Assembly: GCA_903822595.1 (NCBI GenBank)
Contig: CAIJPS010000102.1
Coordinates: forward strand, 1-61,430
Reading direction: 5' to 3'
Length of the DNA stretch: 61,430 nucleotides
DNA from: an uncultured Chlorobiaceae bacterium
GTDB lineage: Bacteria > Bacteroidota > Chlorobiia > Chlorobiales > Chlorobiaceae
The translations under genes were made by a program, and so were the position numbers. Shown here in pieces: positions 45,393 to 54,777 of the stretch (position 1 is the first letter of the stretch; each line of letters begins with the position of its first letter). The notes under the pieces were generated by a model. It did not search any database, was not told the origin of the DNA, and saw only the letters and a list, made by a program, of their open reading frames with translations.

Positions 45393-45433
45393 ATATTACT
45401 CATTACATAGGCAACTTATTGTAAGATGTTCAC

Positions 45434-46753
45434 ATGAAAACAGTCCATATTTCTGCATTACTGCTACTGCTCTCCATTTTGCCTCTGAAAGCATGGTCGG
45501 CAGAGGTGCAATTACCACCGGAAAATCTGACCGAACTTGTTGCAGCCGGATTGGCCAATAATCCGGAACTGAAAGCCTCTGGAGTACGCTGGCAGATGTT
45601 TGCAAGCAAAGTAAAGCAGGCTGGAGCACTGGATGATCCGATGATCATGCTGAAGGTACAGAACACGCCTGCACGGGAGCCACTGATTTTCAACAAGGAT
45701 CCCCAGTCCGCCAAGGTCATCGGCATCTCCCAGCAGCTCCCCTTCTGGGGCAAACGCGGCCTTCGCCGTGATGTAGCCCGCTATGAAGCCGACTCCTACC
45801 ACTGGGCTTTCGAAGAGCGCAAGCTTGAGTTGACGCGCATGATCAAGGAGAGCTACTACCAGCTCTGGTCTGTCGACAAGGGGTTGGAGATCGTCAATAA
45901 AAACCTCAGGATCCTTACTGATTTCGTCACCATTACCGAATTGAAGTACTCCGTCGGGCAGGGTATGCAGCAGGATATCTTCAAAGCTGGTCTGGAAAAA
46001 TCCAAAATGCTTGACATGCAGATTACCCTGCAGCAGCAGCGCAAGAGTCTGGAAGCAACCCTCAACTACCTTCTCTGCCGCCCCGGAAACAGCCCGGTTG
46101 GACCGGTCGCTGATTTCAGCATGCCGTTTATCACCTTATCCCGGGAGCAACTGAACGCGACTGCCATTGATCAGCGTCCGCAGGTAAAAGGTCTCTTCAG
46201 CCTTGAAAACAAGGCTGAAGCATCTCGCCGCCTTGCAGGAAAAGAGCGTTATCCCGATTTCAACCTCTCGGCAGAGTATATGATCCGTGACGCTGTAGCA
46301 ACAGAGATGGCAACCGATCCGGGCGATAACATGGTGAGCGTTGGCGTCACCTTCAACCTGCCGTTCCAGCAGGGAAAGCGTCAGGCAATGGTGGCCGAAT
46401 CAACTTTTGAGAAAGCAATGGCAACGGAAGAGCTGAATGCCTTGAAGAATACCATCTCCTACACAATAGACGAAACCCTTGTCCAACTGGATCGACGCCG
46501 CAAACTTGTTGAGCTCTATAGGGGCGGCCTTATCCCGCAGGCAGCGCAATCTCTCCAGTCATCACTTATCGGCTACAGGGTTGGCAAGGTTGATTTTCTT
46601 ACACTGCTCGATAGCCGGATGAACCTGTTCAACCTGGAGCGTGAACTCAATGAATCGCAGGCCGAGTATATGATGAAGCTTGCGCAACTCGAAGCAGCAA
46701 TCGGAACGGAGCTCACGACTGCATCACAGACCTCTTCACATCATGAGAACTAA
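45434..46753 (+). CDS. cusC: Outer-membrane efflux protein, CusC/CzcC-like
   Basis: 439 residues of the TolC-like outer-membrane factor family that forms the exit duct of RND pumps. An N-terminal signal peptide (ALLLLLSILPLKAWSAEV) leads to two long repeats of coiled-coil helix; typical pieces are LVAAGLANNPELKASGVRWQ at the start, ISQQLPFWGKRGLRRDVARYE, and in the second repeat VGVTFNLPFQQGKRQAMVAE, with VGKVDFLTLLDSRMNL near the end. No lipobox Cys is present, unlike classical CusC. It is the first gene after the sigma-54 promoter and is followed by cusB at 12 bp. Confidence 0.9.
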   Translation: MKTVHISALLLLLSILPLKAWSAEVQLPPENLTELVAAGLANNPELKASGVRWQMFASKVKQAGALDDPMIMLKVQNTPAREPLIFNKDPQSAKVIGISQQLPFWGKRGLRRDVARYEADSYHWAFEERKLELTRMIKESYYQLWSVDKGLEIVNKNLRILTDFVTITELKYSVGQGMQQDIFKAGLEKSKMLDMQITLQQQRKSLEATLNYLLCRPGNSPVGPVADFSMPFITLSREQLNATAIDQRPQVKGLFSLENKAEASRRLAGKERYPDFNLSAEYMIRDAVATEMATDPGDNMVSVGVTFNLPFQQGKRQAMVAESTFEKAMATEELNALKNTISYTIDETLVQLDRRRKLVELYRGGLIPQAAQSLQSSLIGYRVGKVDFLTLLDSRMNLFNLERELNESQAEYMMKLAQLEAAIGTELTTASQTSSHHEN

Positions 46754-46765
46754 CGAAATAACGGT

Positions 46766-48079
46766 ATGAGACTGGCCCTGAACAAAAAAATCGCACTACC
46801 TCTGTTGCTGCTGCTTCTCGTTTTTGCTGCGGGCGGAGGCTGGTTCCTTTGGCAAAATCAACACCCTGGCAAGTCCGGTGCTGAAAAAGCAATCCAGGTC
46901 AAGCAGCTCTACACCTGTTCCATGCATCCATTCATCATCAGGGAGAAGCCCGGACTCTGCCCGATCTGCGGGATGGAACTGATCAAAAAGATTGATAACT
47001 CAGCAACCAGCTCAGCGAAGACACCGGCAGATATGGATGCTCACGTCTCTCTCTCCTCCACTCAGCGGGTAATGGCCAATGTTGCCACCACTGAAGCAAG
47101 AAATGAGATATTGAACAAGGAGATCAACGCTGCAGGCATCGTGCAGTACGATCAATCGCGACAGGCCAAAGTCACAGCATGGGCTGCTGGCCGTATCGAC
47201 AAACTTTATCTCAACAGTGTCGGGGCGATGGTCAGCAAAGGAAGTTCGGTAGCAGAGCTTTACTCCCCCGATCTTGTTGCTGCACAGCAGGAGTATATCC
47301 TTGCCATCAAAAGCCGCGAAGAGTTGAAAAGCTCACCATTCCCCGCCATCTCACAGAATGGAGAGGGAATGGTTTCGTCGGCCAGAGAACGACTGAAACT
47401 TCTTGGAGTAAGGGAGGGTCAGATAGCGATGCTTGAAAAAAACGGCAGGCCCGATATCCGGCTTGCCATCTACTCCCCGTTCTCTGGTGTTGTCATTGAA
47501 AAAATGGTACAGCAGGGCCAGTACGTCAACTCCGGTGAAGTGCTCTTCAACATCGCCGATCTTTCAACGGTCTGGGTTGAGGTGGAGCTCTATGAAAACG
47601 AATTTCCAAATATTCATATCGGCCAACAGGTTGAGATTCGCTCGCAGTCTTTTCCCGGGAACGTGTTCACTGGCCGGATTGCCTTTATCTATCCTTTTCT
47701 CGATCCAAAAACAAGAACCCTCAAGGCTCGGGTGGAAATGCGTAATCCAGGCTTGAAACTGAAACCGGAGATGTTTGTCAACGCCATTATCCGCGTACAC
47801 CTTGAATCGACGATTGTTGTTCCTCTAACTGCAGTCATTGATACCGGAAAACGACAAGTCGTATGGGTGGAAAGCTCACCAGGAATGTTTGAACCACGTG
47901 ATGTTCAGGTTGGAGAGAAAAACACCGACAACATCCAGATTTTATCAGGACTTAACCCTGGCGACAAGGTGGCGGTCTCGGGAGCTTACCTTATTGACTC
48001 TGAATCACAATTGAAAGGCAACAGCAGTAAAGATGATGATATGCCTGGCATGCAGATGGATGAGAAAAAAACCAGATAA
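46766..48079 (+). CDS. cusB: Periplasmic adaptor CusB-like with heavy-metal-binding domain
   Basis: 437 residues. Membrane anchor helix (8-30), then a heavy-metal-binding domain with Cys51, Met53 and His54 (YTCSMHP) and Cys65, Cys68 and Met70 (CPICGM), the pattern of Cu/Ag adaptor proteins. The membrane-fusion core has the hairpin (about 150-220), lipoyl (KVTAWAAGRIDKLYLNSVGA, SPFSGVVIEKMVQQGQYV) and beta-barrel (WVEVELYENEFPNIHIGQQ) domains. It links CusA to CusC across the periplasm. The tail has Met- and acid-rich DDDMPGMQMDEKK, plausible for copper contact. cusA begins 32 bp later. Confidence 0.92.
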   Translation: MRLALNKKIALPLLLLLLVFAAGGGWFLWQNQHPGKSGAEKAIQVKQLYTCSMHPFIIREKPGLCPICGMELIKKIDNSATSSAKTPADMDAHVSLSSTQRVMANVATTEARNEILNKEINAAGIVQYDQSRQAKVTAWAAGRIDKLYLNSVGAMVSKGSSVAELYSPDLVAAQQEYILAIKSREELKSSPFPAISQNGEGMVSSARERLKLLGVREGQIAMLEKNGRPDIRLAIYSPFSGVVIEKMVQQGQYVNSGEVLFNIADLSTVWVEVELYENEFPNIHIGQQVEIRSQSFPGNVFTGRIAFIYPFLDPKTRTLKARVEMRNPGLKLKPEMFVNAIIRVHLESTIVVPLTAVIDTGKRQVVWVESSPGMFEPRDVQVGEKNTDNIQILSGLNPGDKVAVSGAYLIDSESQLKGNSSKDDDMPGMQMDEKKTR

Positions 48080-48111
48080 CACGTAAACGATTTCCGACAA
48101 GAACTGCTGCC

Positions 48112-51100
48112 ATGATAGAAAAAATCATTGAATATTCTGCCCGCAACAGGGTTATCATCCTGATGTTTTTCGGGCTTGTCATAACCTGGGGTATCTGGTC
48201 AATTTACAAGACTCCGGTTGATGCCATTCCCGACTTGTCCGACAATCAAGTAATCGTTTTTACCGACTATCCGGGCCGCTCTCCGCAAGTGGTGGAAGAT
48301 CAGGTTACCTATCCGCTTGCCGTCAACCTGCAGGGGCTGCCCCAGGTTCGTGCCGTTCGGGCATCAAGCGCCTTCGGCTTCTCGATGATCTATGTCATTT
48401 TCGACGACAAGGCGGACATCTACTGGGCCAGAACGCGCGTTCTTGAGCGGCTGAACTACGCCGCATCGCTCTTGCCCTCCGGTGTTGTTCCCACCCTTGG
48501 CCCTGACGGCACTGGTGTAGGCCATGTTTTCTGGTACACCATTGAGGGGAAGGGGTACGACCTCGAGCAGCTCAGAACCCTGCAGGACTGGTTTGTGCGC
48601 TACCAGCTCAATACCGTGCAGGGAGTTGCCGAGGTAGCCTCTATCGGCGGCTTTGTACGGGAATATCAGATCGATCTTGACCCCGGAAAGCTCTTTGCCT
48701 ACAACATCAAGGTCGGCAAAGTGATGGATGCCATCAAAGCATCCAACAAGGATGTGGGAGGAAAGCTGATCGAGCAGGCTGACGCCGAATATCTGATCCG
48801 GGGAAGCGGCTACGTTAAATCAAAGGCTGATCTGGAAGAGATCGTCGTCGGAGCCGACATGCGCGGTATTCCCATTTACCTCAAGAACCTTGGTACCGTT
48901 CAGATCGGAGGCGCCATCCGGCGCGGCCTGCTGGAAATTAACGGCAAGGGAGAGGCGGTTGGCGGCATCGTGGTCATGCGGTATGGAGAGAATGCCAAGG
49001 AGGTGATCGATCGGGTCAAGCAGAAAATTACTGAGCTGGAAAAGGGGCTCCCTCCCGGAGTAACGATAAAAGTCTCTTATGACCGCTCCGATCTGATCAT
49101 GCGGGCCATCGATACACTGAAAAAAAATCTGCTGGAGGAGTCAATTGTTGTCTCGCTGGTCATTCTCATCTTCCTGCTCCACTTCCGGAGCGCCCTGGTG
49201 ATTGTGCTGACCTTGCCGATCGCCGTTCTGATTGCGTTTATCACCATGAAACTGATGGGGGTCACCTCAAATATCATGTCGCTTGGCGGTATAGCCATTG
49301 CCATTGGCGTGCTGGTGGATGCGGGGGTAATCATGGTGGAAAACTGTTACCGACACCTCTCGGAGATCCCTCCTGAAGAACGGGATGCAAAAAGGCTGGA
49401 GATTGTCATCAGTTCAGCAAAACAGGTCGGACGGGCGATATTCTTCTCGCTGGCGATCATTGTTCTATCCTTTGTACCGGTCTTCATGCTTGAGGGTCAG
49501 GAGGGAAAACTCTTCCATCCCCTGGCCTTCACCAAGACCTTCTCAATGATGGGCTCGGCCATGATTGCGATAACGCTGGTTCCGGTGCTGATGTACTATT
49601 TCATGCGTGGAAAGATGCGTCCGGAAAGCGCTAATCCGGTCTCCACTTTTTTTATCAAACTCTATTCACCGGTTATCCGCTGGGTACTGGTCTGGAAAAA
49701 GACAACTATCGCCCTTAATATTCTGGCCCTTGCCATTGCTGTTCCACTGTTCATGAATCTCGGCTCCGAATTCATGCCGCCCCTCGACGAAGGCTCACTG
49801 CTCTACATGCCGGTAACGCTGCCCAACGTTTCGATAACCGAAGCCAAACGGATTATCCAGATACAGGACAAGATCATCAAAAGCGTGCCGGAGGTTGAGC
49901 ATGTGTTCGGCAAGGTCGGACGGGCCGAGACCTCCACTGATCCTGCTCCGGTCTCCATGTTTGAGAGTATCATCATCCTGAAACCCAAAGAGCAATGGCG
50001 TGCGGGAGTCAAGAAAGCGGACATTGTGGCTGAACTGGACTCTAAATTGCAGCAGATCGGTGTTCGCAACGGCTGGACCCAGCCGATCATCAACCGCATC
50101 AACATGCTCTCCACCGGGGTGCGCACCGACCTTGGTGTCAAGATTTTCGGCAACGATTTAAATGTATTGAAAGATCTGGCGCTTCAGGCGGAAACCATTC
50201 TCAAGCCGATCAATGGCGCGGTTGATGTTGTGGCTGAGCGGGTTACCGGCGGCAACTATCTTGATATCAACATTAACCGGGAAGCTGCCGCCCGATACGG
50301 GGTAAGCGTGGGCGACATTCAGGATATCATTGAAACCGCCCTTGGAGGAGAGATGCTCTCCACCGCCGTTGAAGGACGAAACCGCTTCCCGATCCGTCTG
50401 AGGTACCTGCGCGACTACCGCGACAACATCCCGGCAATCGGTCGTATTCTTGTCGGCAGCATGGATGGCGCCCAGGTGCCGCTCTCCCTCGTAACAACCA
50501 TGAAGATCACCACCGGAGCGCCAGAAATCAATAGCGAAGGTGGCCTTCTACGCTCGCTGGTCTATCTTAACGTTCGAGGACGCGACATGGGTAGCTTTGT
50601 TACCGAGGCAAAGCAGGTGCTGGAACAAAAGCTCAAACTGCCAGCCGGTTACTACGTCGCCTGGTCCGGACAGTGGGAAAATCAGATTCGCGCAAAAGAG
50701 CGTCTCCAGGTGCTGATCCCGCTGGGAATGGTCATCATCTTCATCCTGCTTTACTTCACCTTCAAGTCGGTGCTTGAAGCTTCGATGGTGATGCTTTCGG
50801 TGCCTTTTGCCCTGGTTGGCGGAGTCTATCTGGTCTCGGCCTTGAGTTATAACCTCTCGGTTGCGGTATGGGTTGGCTTTATTGCGCTCTATGGAATCGC
50901 CGTTGAAACCGGAGTTGTCATGGTCATCTACCTGCACGAGGCTCTCGACAAAAAGCTGATTAACGGGCCCTGCACCGAGCAAGATATCTACGATGCCGCC
51001 TTTGAAGGTGCTGTGCTCCGTCTGCGACCCAAACTGATGACCGTCGCCGTAGCTCTTTTGGGCCTGATTCCAATCATGTGGTCAGCGGGAACCGGTGCTG

Positions 51101-51249
51101 ATGTAATGAAACCGATTGCCGCGCCGATGATTGGAGGTATGATCTCCTCGGCCGTTCATGTTCTCATCATGACACCGGTCATCTTTGTGCTGATGAAAAC
51201 ACGGGATCTCAAAAAAGGGCGTCTGCACCATTCGGGGATGAAGCACTGA
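48112..51249 (+). CDS. cusA: Heavy-metal RND efflux pump CusA
   Basis: 1045-residue inner-membrane RND transporter with 12 helices and two large periplasmic loops. Opening DAIPDLSDNQVIVFTDYPGR is the HME-RND hallmark; helix 4 has GGIAIAIGVLVDAGVIMVE. The three methionines that bind Cu/Ag in E. coli CusA (573, 623, 672) correspond to Met566 (LLYMPVTLP), Met616 (APVSMFES) and Met665 (INMLSTGV), with the same spacing of 50 and 49. This favours Cu/Ag over Zn/Co/Cd specificity. Proton-driven export is expected. Ends HHSGMKH, a possible metal tail. Confidence 0.95.
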   Translation: MIEKIIEYSARNRVIILMFFGLVITWGIWSIYKTPVDAIPDLSDNQVIVFTDYPGRSPQVVEDQVTYPLAVNLQGLPQVRAVRASSAFGFSMIYVIFDDKADIYWARTRVLERLNYAASLLPSGVVPTLGPDGTGVGHVFWYTIEGKGYDLEQLRTLQDWFVRYQLNTVQGVAEVASIGGFVREYQIDLDPGKLFAYNIKVGKVMDAIKASNKDVGGKLIEQADAEYLIRGSGYVKSKADLEEIVVGADMRGIPIYLKNLGTVQIGGAIRRGLLEINGKGEAVGGIVVMRYGENAKEVIDRVKQKITELEKGLPPGVTIKVSYDRSDLIMRAIDTLKKNLLEESIVVSLVILIFLLHFRSALVIVLTLPIAVLIAFITMKLMGVTSNIMSLGGIAIAIGVLVDAGVIMVENCYRHLSEIPPEERDAKRLEIVISSAKQVGRAIFFSLAIIVLSFVPVFMLEGQEGKLFHPLAFTKTFSMMGSAMIAITLVPVLMYYFMRGKMRPESANPVSTFFIKLYSPVIRWVLVWKKTTIALNILALAIAVPLFMNLGSEFMPPLDEGSLLYMPVTLPNVSITEAKRIIQIQDKIIKSVPEVEHVFGKVGRAETSTDPAPVSMFESIIILKPKEQWRAGVKKADIVAELDSKLQQIGVRNGWTQPIINRINMLSTGVRTDLGVKIFGNDLNVLKDLALQAETILKPINGAVDVVAERVTGGNYLDININREAAARYGVSVGDIQDIIETALGGEMLSTAVEGRNRFPIRLRYLRDYRDNIPAIGRILVGSMDGAQVPLSLVTTMKITTGAPEINSEGGLLRSLVYLNVRGRDMGSFVTEAKQVLEQKLKLPAGYYVAWSGQWENQIRAKERLQVLIPLGMVIIFILLYFTFKSVLEASMVMLSVPFALVGGVYLVSALSYNLSVAVWVGFIALYGIAVETGVVMVIYLHEALDKKLINGPCTEQDIYDAAFEGAVLRLRPKLMTVAVALLGLIPIMWSAGTGADVMKPIAAPMIGGMISSAVHVLIMTPVIFVLMKTRDLKKGRLHHSGMKH

Positions 51250-51386
51250 ATGCTTTTTCATTGGCGTATGGTTCGGCACCGATTCCATATTCCCTCTTTT
51301 ACCTCGAACGGTAACAGCAGAAAGAGTGTTATGAGAATATGTTACGGTCAGTCACCGATAAAACCAGCTTAATCAACCGCAGAATA

Positions 51387-51740
51387 ATGAACATGAAAAG
51401 AATACCACTACTTACGATAGCTCTTATGACGCTTGCCGCACCAGCATGCTCTTTTGCTCTTGTAAATGCAGAGACGTTTTCGGTCGGCTATACGAAAGCC
51501 CATGATATTGCTCCAAATACCTTTACGGTAAAAACAGGTAAAAAGGTCCACATCGAGATTAACCCCACCGATACCGCCACCGGCTGCATGAGCGAGATCA
51601 TGGTTCCAGGTCTCTCGGACAAACCGCAACCTCTGGTAAAGGGCAAAAAGATTGTCATGGAGTTCACACCGCAAAAGCCTGGCGCCTACAAAATAACCTG
51701 CGCCATGGGAGTACCGCGTGGCGTCATCAACGTCCAGTAA
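51387..51740 (+). CDS. Periplasmic cupredoxin-like protein
   Basis: About 117 residues with a signal peptide (IALMTLAAPACSFALVNAE). The mature part is beta-rich and ends in YKITCAMGVPRGVINV; with NPTDTATGCMSEIMVPGL in the middle it matches the cupredoxin-like domain that accompanies bacterial Cu ATPases. Conserved Cys and Met (GCM, TCAMG) may bind Cu(I), but the classical type 1 set of two His, Cys, Met is not seen. Start ATG 51387 or 51393. It sits between cusA (137 bp) and copA (9 bp). Confidence 0.75.
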   Translation: MNMKRIPLLTIALMTLAAPACSFALVNAETFSVGYTKAHDIAPNTFTVKTGKKVHIEINPTDTATGCMSEIMVPGLSDKPQPLVKGKKIVMEFTPQKPGAYKITCAMGVPRGVINVQ

Positions 51741-51749
51741 CCATTTCGA

Positions 51750-54014
51750 ATGACCACCCGGAGATACAACGTCAAGGGGATGCACTGCGCAAGCTGCTCG
51801 GCCATCGTTACAAAAAAGCTCTCCAAAGTTGAGGGCATTCGGGAGGTCAATGTCAATCTGGCGACAGAAAAGGCAACGCTCGAATTCGATGGTAACGCTC
51901 TGACATCTGAAGCGCTTAATGATGTTGTCAACAAATACGGCTATTTCCTGGAGGCTGAACAACACCCTGTGACTCTGCGGGCAGCAGTAACCGACTCCAC
52001 CAAAATGAGGGAACAAAAAGAGGGTGAACTGCACGACCAGCTCCGAAAGGTGCAGTTTGCCCTGCCCGTCGCACTGGTAGTTTTCGTTCTCATGATGTGG
52101 GATATCGGCTCGATGTTTTTGCATGCGCTTCCCCATCTGCCCATCTCCATGGAGCTTCTGAACATTCTCTTCATGCTGATTTCAACAGGGATGGTCTTCC
52201 GTACTGGCGCACCATTTCTGCACGGCATTGTCATGTTTGTCAGGAGCGGTGCCGCAAGCATGGACACGCTGATCGGTATAGGAACAGTGACCGCATATCT
52301 CTACAGCGCAGCCATCACGCTTATCCCTCCGATAAAAGAGTTCCTGCACGCACCTGATTCGACCTACTTTGACGTTACCATTGTGGTGATCGGCTTTGTC
52401 CTGCTCGGAAAATATCTTGAAGCTCGCTCAAAGATGAAAACCGGAGAGGCCATCGAAAAACTGATCGGCCTGCAGGCAAAATCTGCTCTTGTCCAAAGAG
52501 AGGGTAAAGAGATCGAAATTCCGGTCGAACAGGTCAGAACAGGAGACCTCGTTATCGTGAAACCCGGTGAAAAGCTCCCGGTTGACGGCACGATTACCAC
52601 GGGGCACTCCTCCATTGACGAGTCGATGGTAACCGGTGAGCCAATACCTGTCGATAAAACGGTCGGCGACAAGGTGATCGGAGGCACCATCAACAAGCAA
52701 GGATCATTCATCTTTACCGCGTCAAACATCGGCCCGGACAGCGTATTGGCTCGCATCATCAGAATGGTTGAAGAGGCCCAGGGATCGAAAGCACCCATAC
52801 AGCAGATTGCCGACAAAGTCGCTGGAATCTTTGTGCCGGTCGTTCTGGCTCTTGCTTTGCTCACGCTTCTCATCTGGCTGACGGTCGGTTCATCATACCT
52901 TGGATTTTCAGCCGCACTCTCATACGGCATCATGGGGCTGGTCGGCATTCTGGTCATTGCCTGCCCCTGTGCGCTTGGGCTTGCCACACCAACAGCCATC
53001 ATCGTCGGTATCGGCAAGGGAGCTGAATACGGCATCCTTATCCGCAACGCAGAAAGTCTTGAAAAACTCAGCTCCGTCGATACCGTCGTCTTCGACAAAA
53101 CCGGTACCATCACCACCGGAAACCCTGAGGTCACCGATATCATTTCGCTCGACAAGGAGAACAACCCCACCTCCCTGCTGCAACTCGCCGCTACGATTGA
53201 AAGCCGCTCTGAACACCCGCTGGCAAAGGCAATTGTTGAAGCAGCAAATAAACAGGGGCTAACCCTCGACGACATCACCGATTTCAAGGCACTCGAAGGT
53301 GTCGGAGTTTCTGCGCTTATCTTCAATCGCTCTGTCAGCGTCCGCAAACCGATGGAGAATGAAAAAAAGGGGGCCGAGCTTCAACAACTGCAACAGGAGG
53401 GAAAAACGGTGGTCATGATTGAAGAGAACGGCAGATGCCGGGGACTGATAGCACTGAGCGACACCGTCAAGGAGGAGGCACAAGAGGCTGTTGCGGAACT
53501 GCACCGCAAAGGGATCAAAGTGATCATGCTGACCGGCGACAACCTTATGGCCGCAAATTATATGGCAAAACAGGTCGGAATTGATGAAGTGATCGCCGAA
53601 GTACTGCCACACCAAAAGGCTCAGAAAATCAAGGCGTTGCAAGCGCAAGGCAAAAGGGTGGTGATGGCCGGAGACGGCATCAACGACGCGCCAGCCCTCG
53701 CCCAGGCCGATGTGGGCATTGCGATGGCTACGGGAACCGATGTTGCCATGGAATCCGCAGGTATTACCCTGCTCAAGGGCGACATAAACAAGGTTGCGCA
53801 AGCCATCACTCTTGCACGCACGACCATGAGGGTGATTCGCCAGAATCTTTTCTGGGCTTTCATCTACAACATCATCGGCATCCCCCTTGCCGCCGGAGCA
53901 CTCTTCCCCATCTGGGGCATCTTCCTGAACCCCGTCTTTTCAGGAATTGCCATGGCTGGAAGCAGCGTCTCGGTAGTCAGTAACTCGCTGCGGCTGAAGC
54001 GAAAGAAACTGTAA
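51750..54014 (+). CDS. copA: Copper-exporting P1B ATPase CopA
   Basis: 754 residues. One N-terminal HMA domain with Cys13 and Cys16 in [11 protein letters not shown], then the P1B core: intramembrane Cys405-Pro-Cys407 ([13 protein letters not shown]), phosphorylated Asp449 ([10 protein letters not shown]), the nucleotide-binding [11 protein letters not shown] His motif, and [21 protein letters not shown]. Helix 7 has NLFWAFIYN and helix 8 has MAGSSVSVV, the N...YN and MxxSS residues diagnostic of the Cu+/Ag+ P1B-1 subgroup. It pumps cytoplasmic Cu(I) to the periplasm, where CusCBA can remove it. The gene follows the cupredoxin gene by 9 bp; both are likely in the cus operon. Confidence 0.95.
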   Translation: MTTRRYNVKGMHCASCSAIVTKKLSKVEGIREVNVNLATEKATLEFDGNALTSEALNDVVNKYGYFLEAEQHPVTLRAAVTDSTKMREQKEGELHDQLRKVQFALPVALVVFVLMMWDIGSMFLHALPHLPISMELLNILFMLISTGMVFRTGAPFLHGIVMFVRSGAASMDTLIGIGTVTAYLYSAAITLIPPIKEFLHAPDSTYFDVTIVVIGFVLLGKYLEARSKMKTGEAIEKLIGLQAKSALVQREGKEIEIPVEQVRTGDLVIVKPGEKLPVDGTITTGHSSIDESMVTGEPIPVDKTVGDKVIGGTINKQGSFIFTASNIGPDSVLARIIRMVEEAQGSKAPIQQIADKVAGIFVPVVLALALLTLLIWLTVGSSYLGFSAALSYGIMGLVGILVIACPCALGLATPTAIIVGIGKGAEYGILIRNAESLEKLSSVDTVVFDKTGTITTGNPEVTDIISLDKENNPTSLLQLAATIESRSEHPLAKAIVEAANKQGLTLDDITDFKALEGVGVSALIFNRSVSVRKPMENEKKGAELQQLQQEGKTVVMIEENGRCRGLIALSDTVKEEAQEAVAELHRKGIKVIMLTGDNLMAANYMAKQVGIDEVIAEVLPHQKAQKIKALQAQGKRVVMAGDGINDAPALAQADVGIAMATGTDVAMESAGITLLKGDINKVAQAITLARTTMRVIRQNLFWAFIYNIIGIPLAAGALFPIWGIFLNPVFSGIAMAGSSVSVVSNSLRLKRKKL

Positions 54015-54091
54015 GAGAAGTATTATTTTGATAATCTCCTTCATCAATGCAATGTTTTCCGAACGAAAATTGCAGACTTCAAAAAAACTCT

Positions 54092-54742
54092 ATGCCAATA
54101 CGTCACGCAATGTCAATACATTCAATACTAACCATGTGGTTGGTTGCCTGTACATTTTTGGTTGCTCCCTTGACCTCGCCTGCATTTGCCCTGACACCTG
54201 CACTCCCCGATTCCATATCAGCAGAACAGTCAATGCTGTTAAACGGTGAACCCGTGGTCATGCTTTCTGATCTTAATGACAGCATTATCGGCGTGACAGG
54301 GCATATTTTTATCGCTGCATCCCCAGAGAGAGTGTGGGAGGTCTTGACTGATTACAGCAATCACAAAAATTACATACCAAAGCTCATCGTTAGTGATTTG
54401 CTATCAGACAATGGGGTTGAAACCGTGATTTTCCAGACAGCAAGGAGCAGAATATTTATCTTCCAGAAGACGGTCTCTTTAACAGTAAAAATCCGGGGTG
54501 AGTACTTAAAGCACCTCTATTTTCAGCAGATAACCGGCGATTTCAAAGTGTATCATGGAGAATGGATTCTTGAAAAGAATAGGCACGGTCAGGGAACCTT
54601 TCTCACCTATAAATCCGAAGTAAAACCGGATTTTTTTGCACCGAAGTTTGTCGTCAAATATGTTCAGAAACATGATTTTCCTTCTGCTCTCCTGGCAGTG
54701 AAAAAACGGGCTGAAACCTCGAGCCATACTCTTTCAAACTGA
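54092..54742 (+). CDS. Secreted START/SRPBCC-like protein
   Basis: About 216 residues. A signal peptide ends near PLTSPAFALTP. The mature protein has the helix-grip pattern of polyketide cyclase/START proteins: GHIFIAASPERVWEVLTDYS, HKNYIPKLIVSDLL, and the C-terminal helix PKFVVKYVQKHDFPSALLAV. Such proteins bind hydrophobic ligands; this periplasmic branch has no known role. The start is uncertain: ATG 54047, 54092 or 54110. It is co-directional with copA, 77 bp after it, but no metal motif is seen. Confidence 0.75.
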   Translation: MPIRHAMSIHSILTMWLVACTFLVAPLTSPAFALTPALPDSISAEQSMLLNGEPVVMLSDLNDSIIGVTGHIFIAASPERVWEVLTDYSNHKNYIPKLIVSDLLSDNGVETVIFQTARSRIFIFQKTVSLTVKIRGEYLKHLYFQQITGDFKVYHGEWILEKNRHGQGTFLTYKSEVKPDFFAPKFVVKYVQKHDFPSALLAVKKRAETSSHTLSN

Positions 54743-54777
54743 GAAGCAAAAACAAGGATTCGCAAAAAAGCAAAGAG

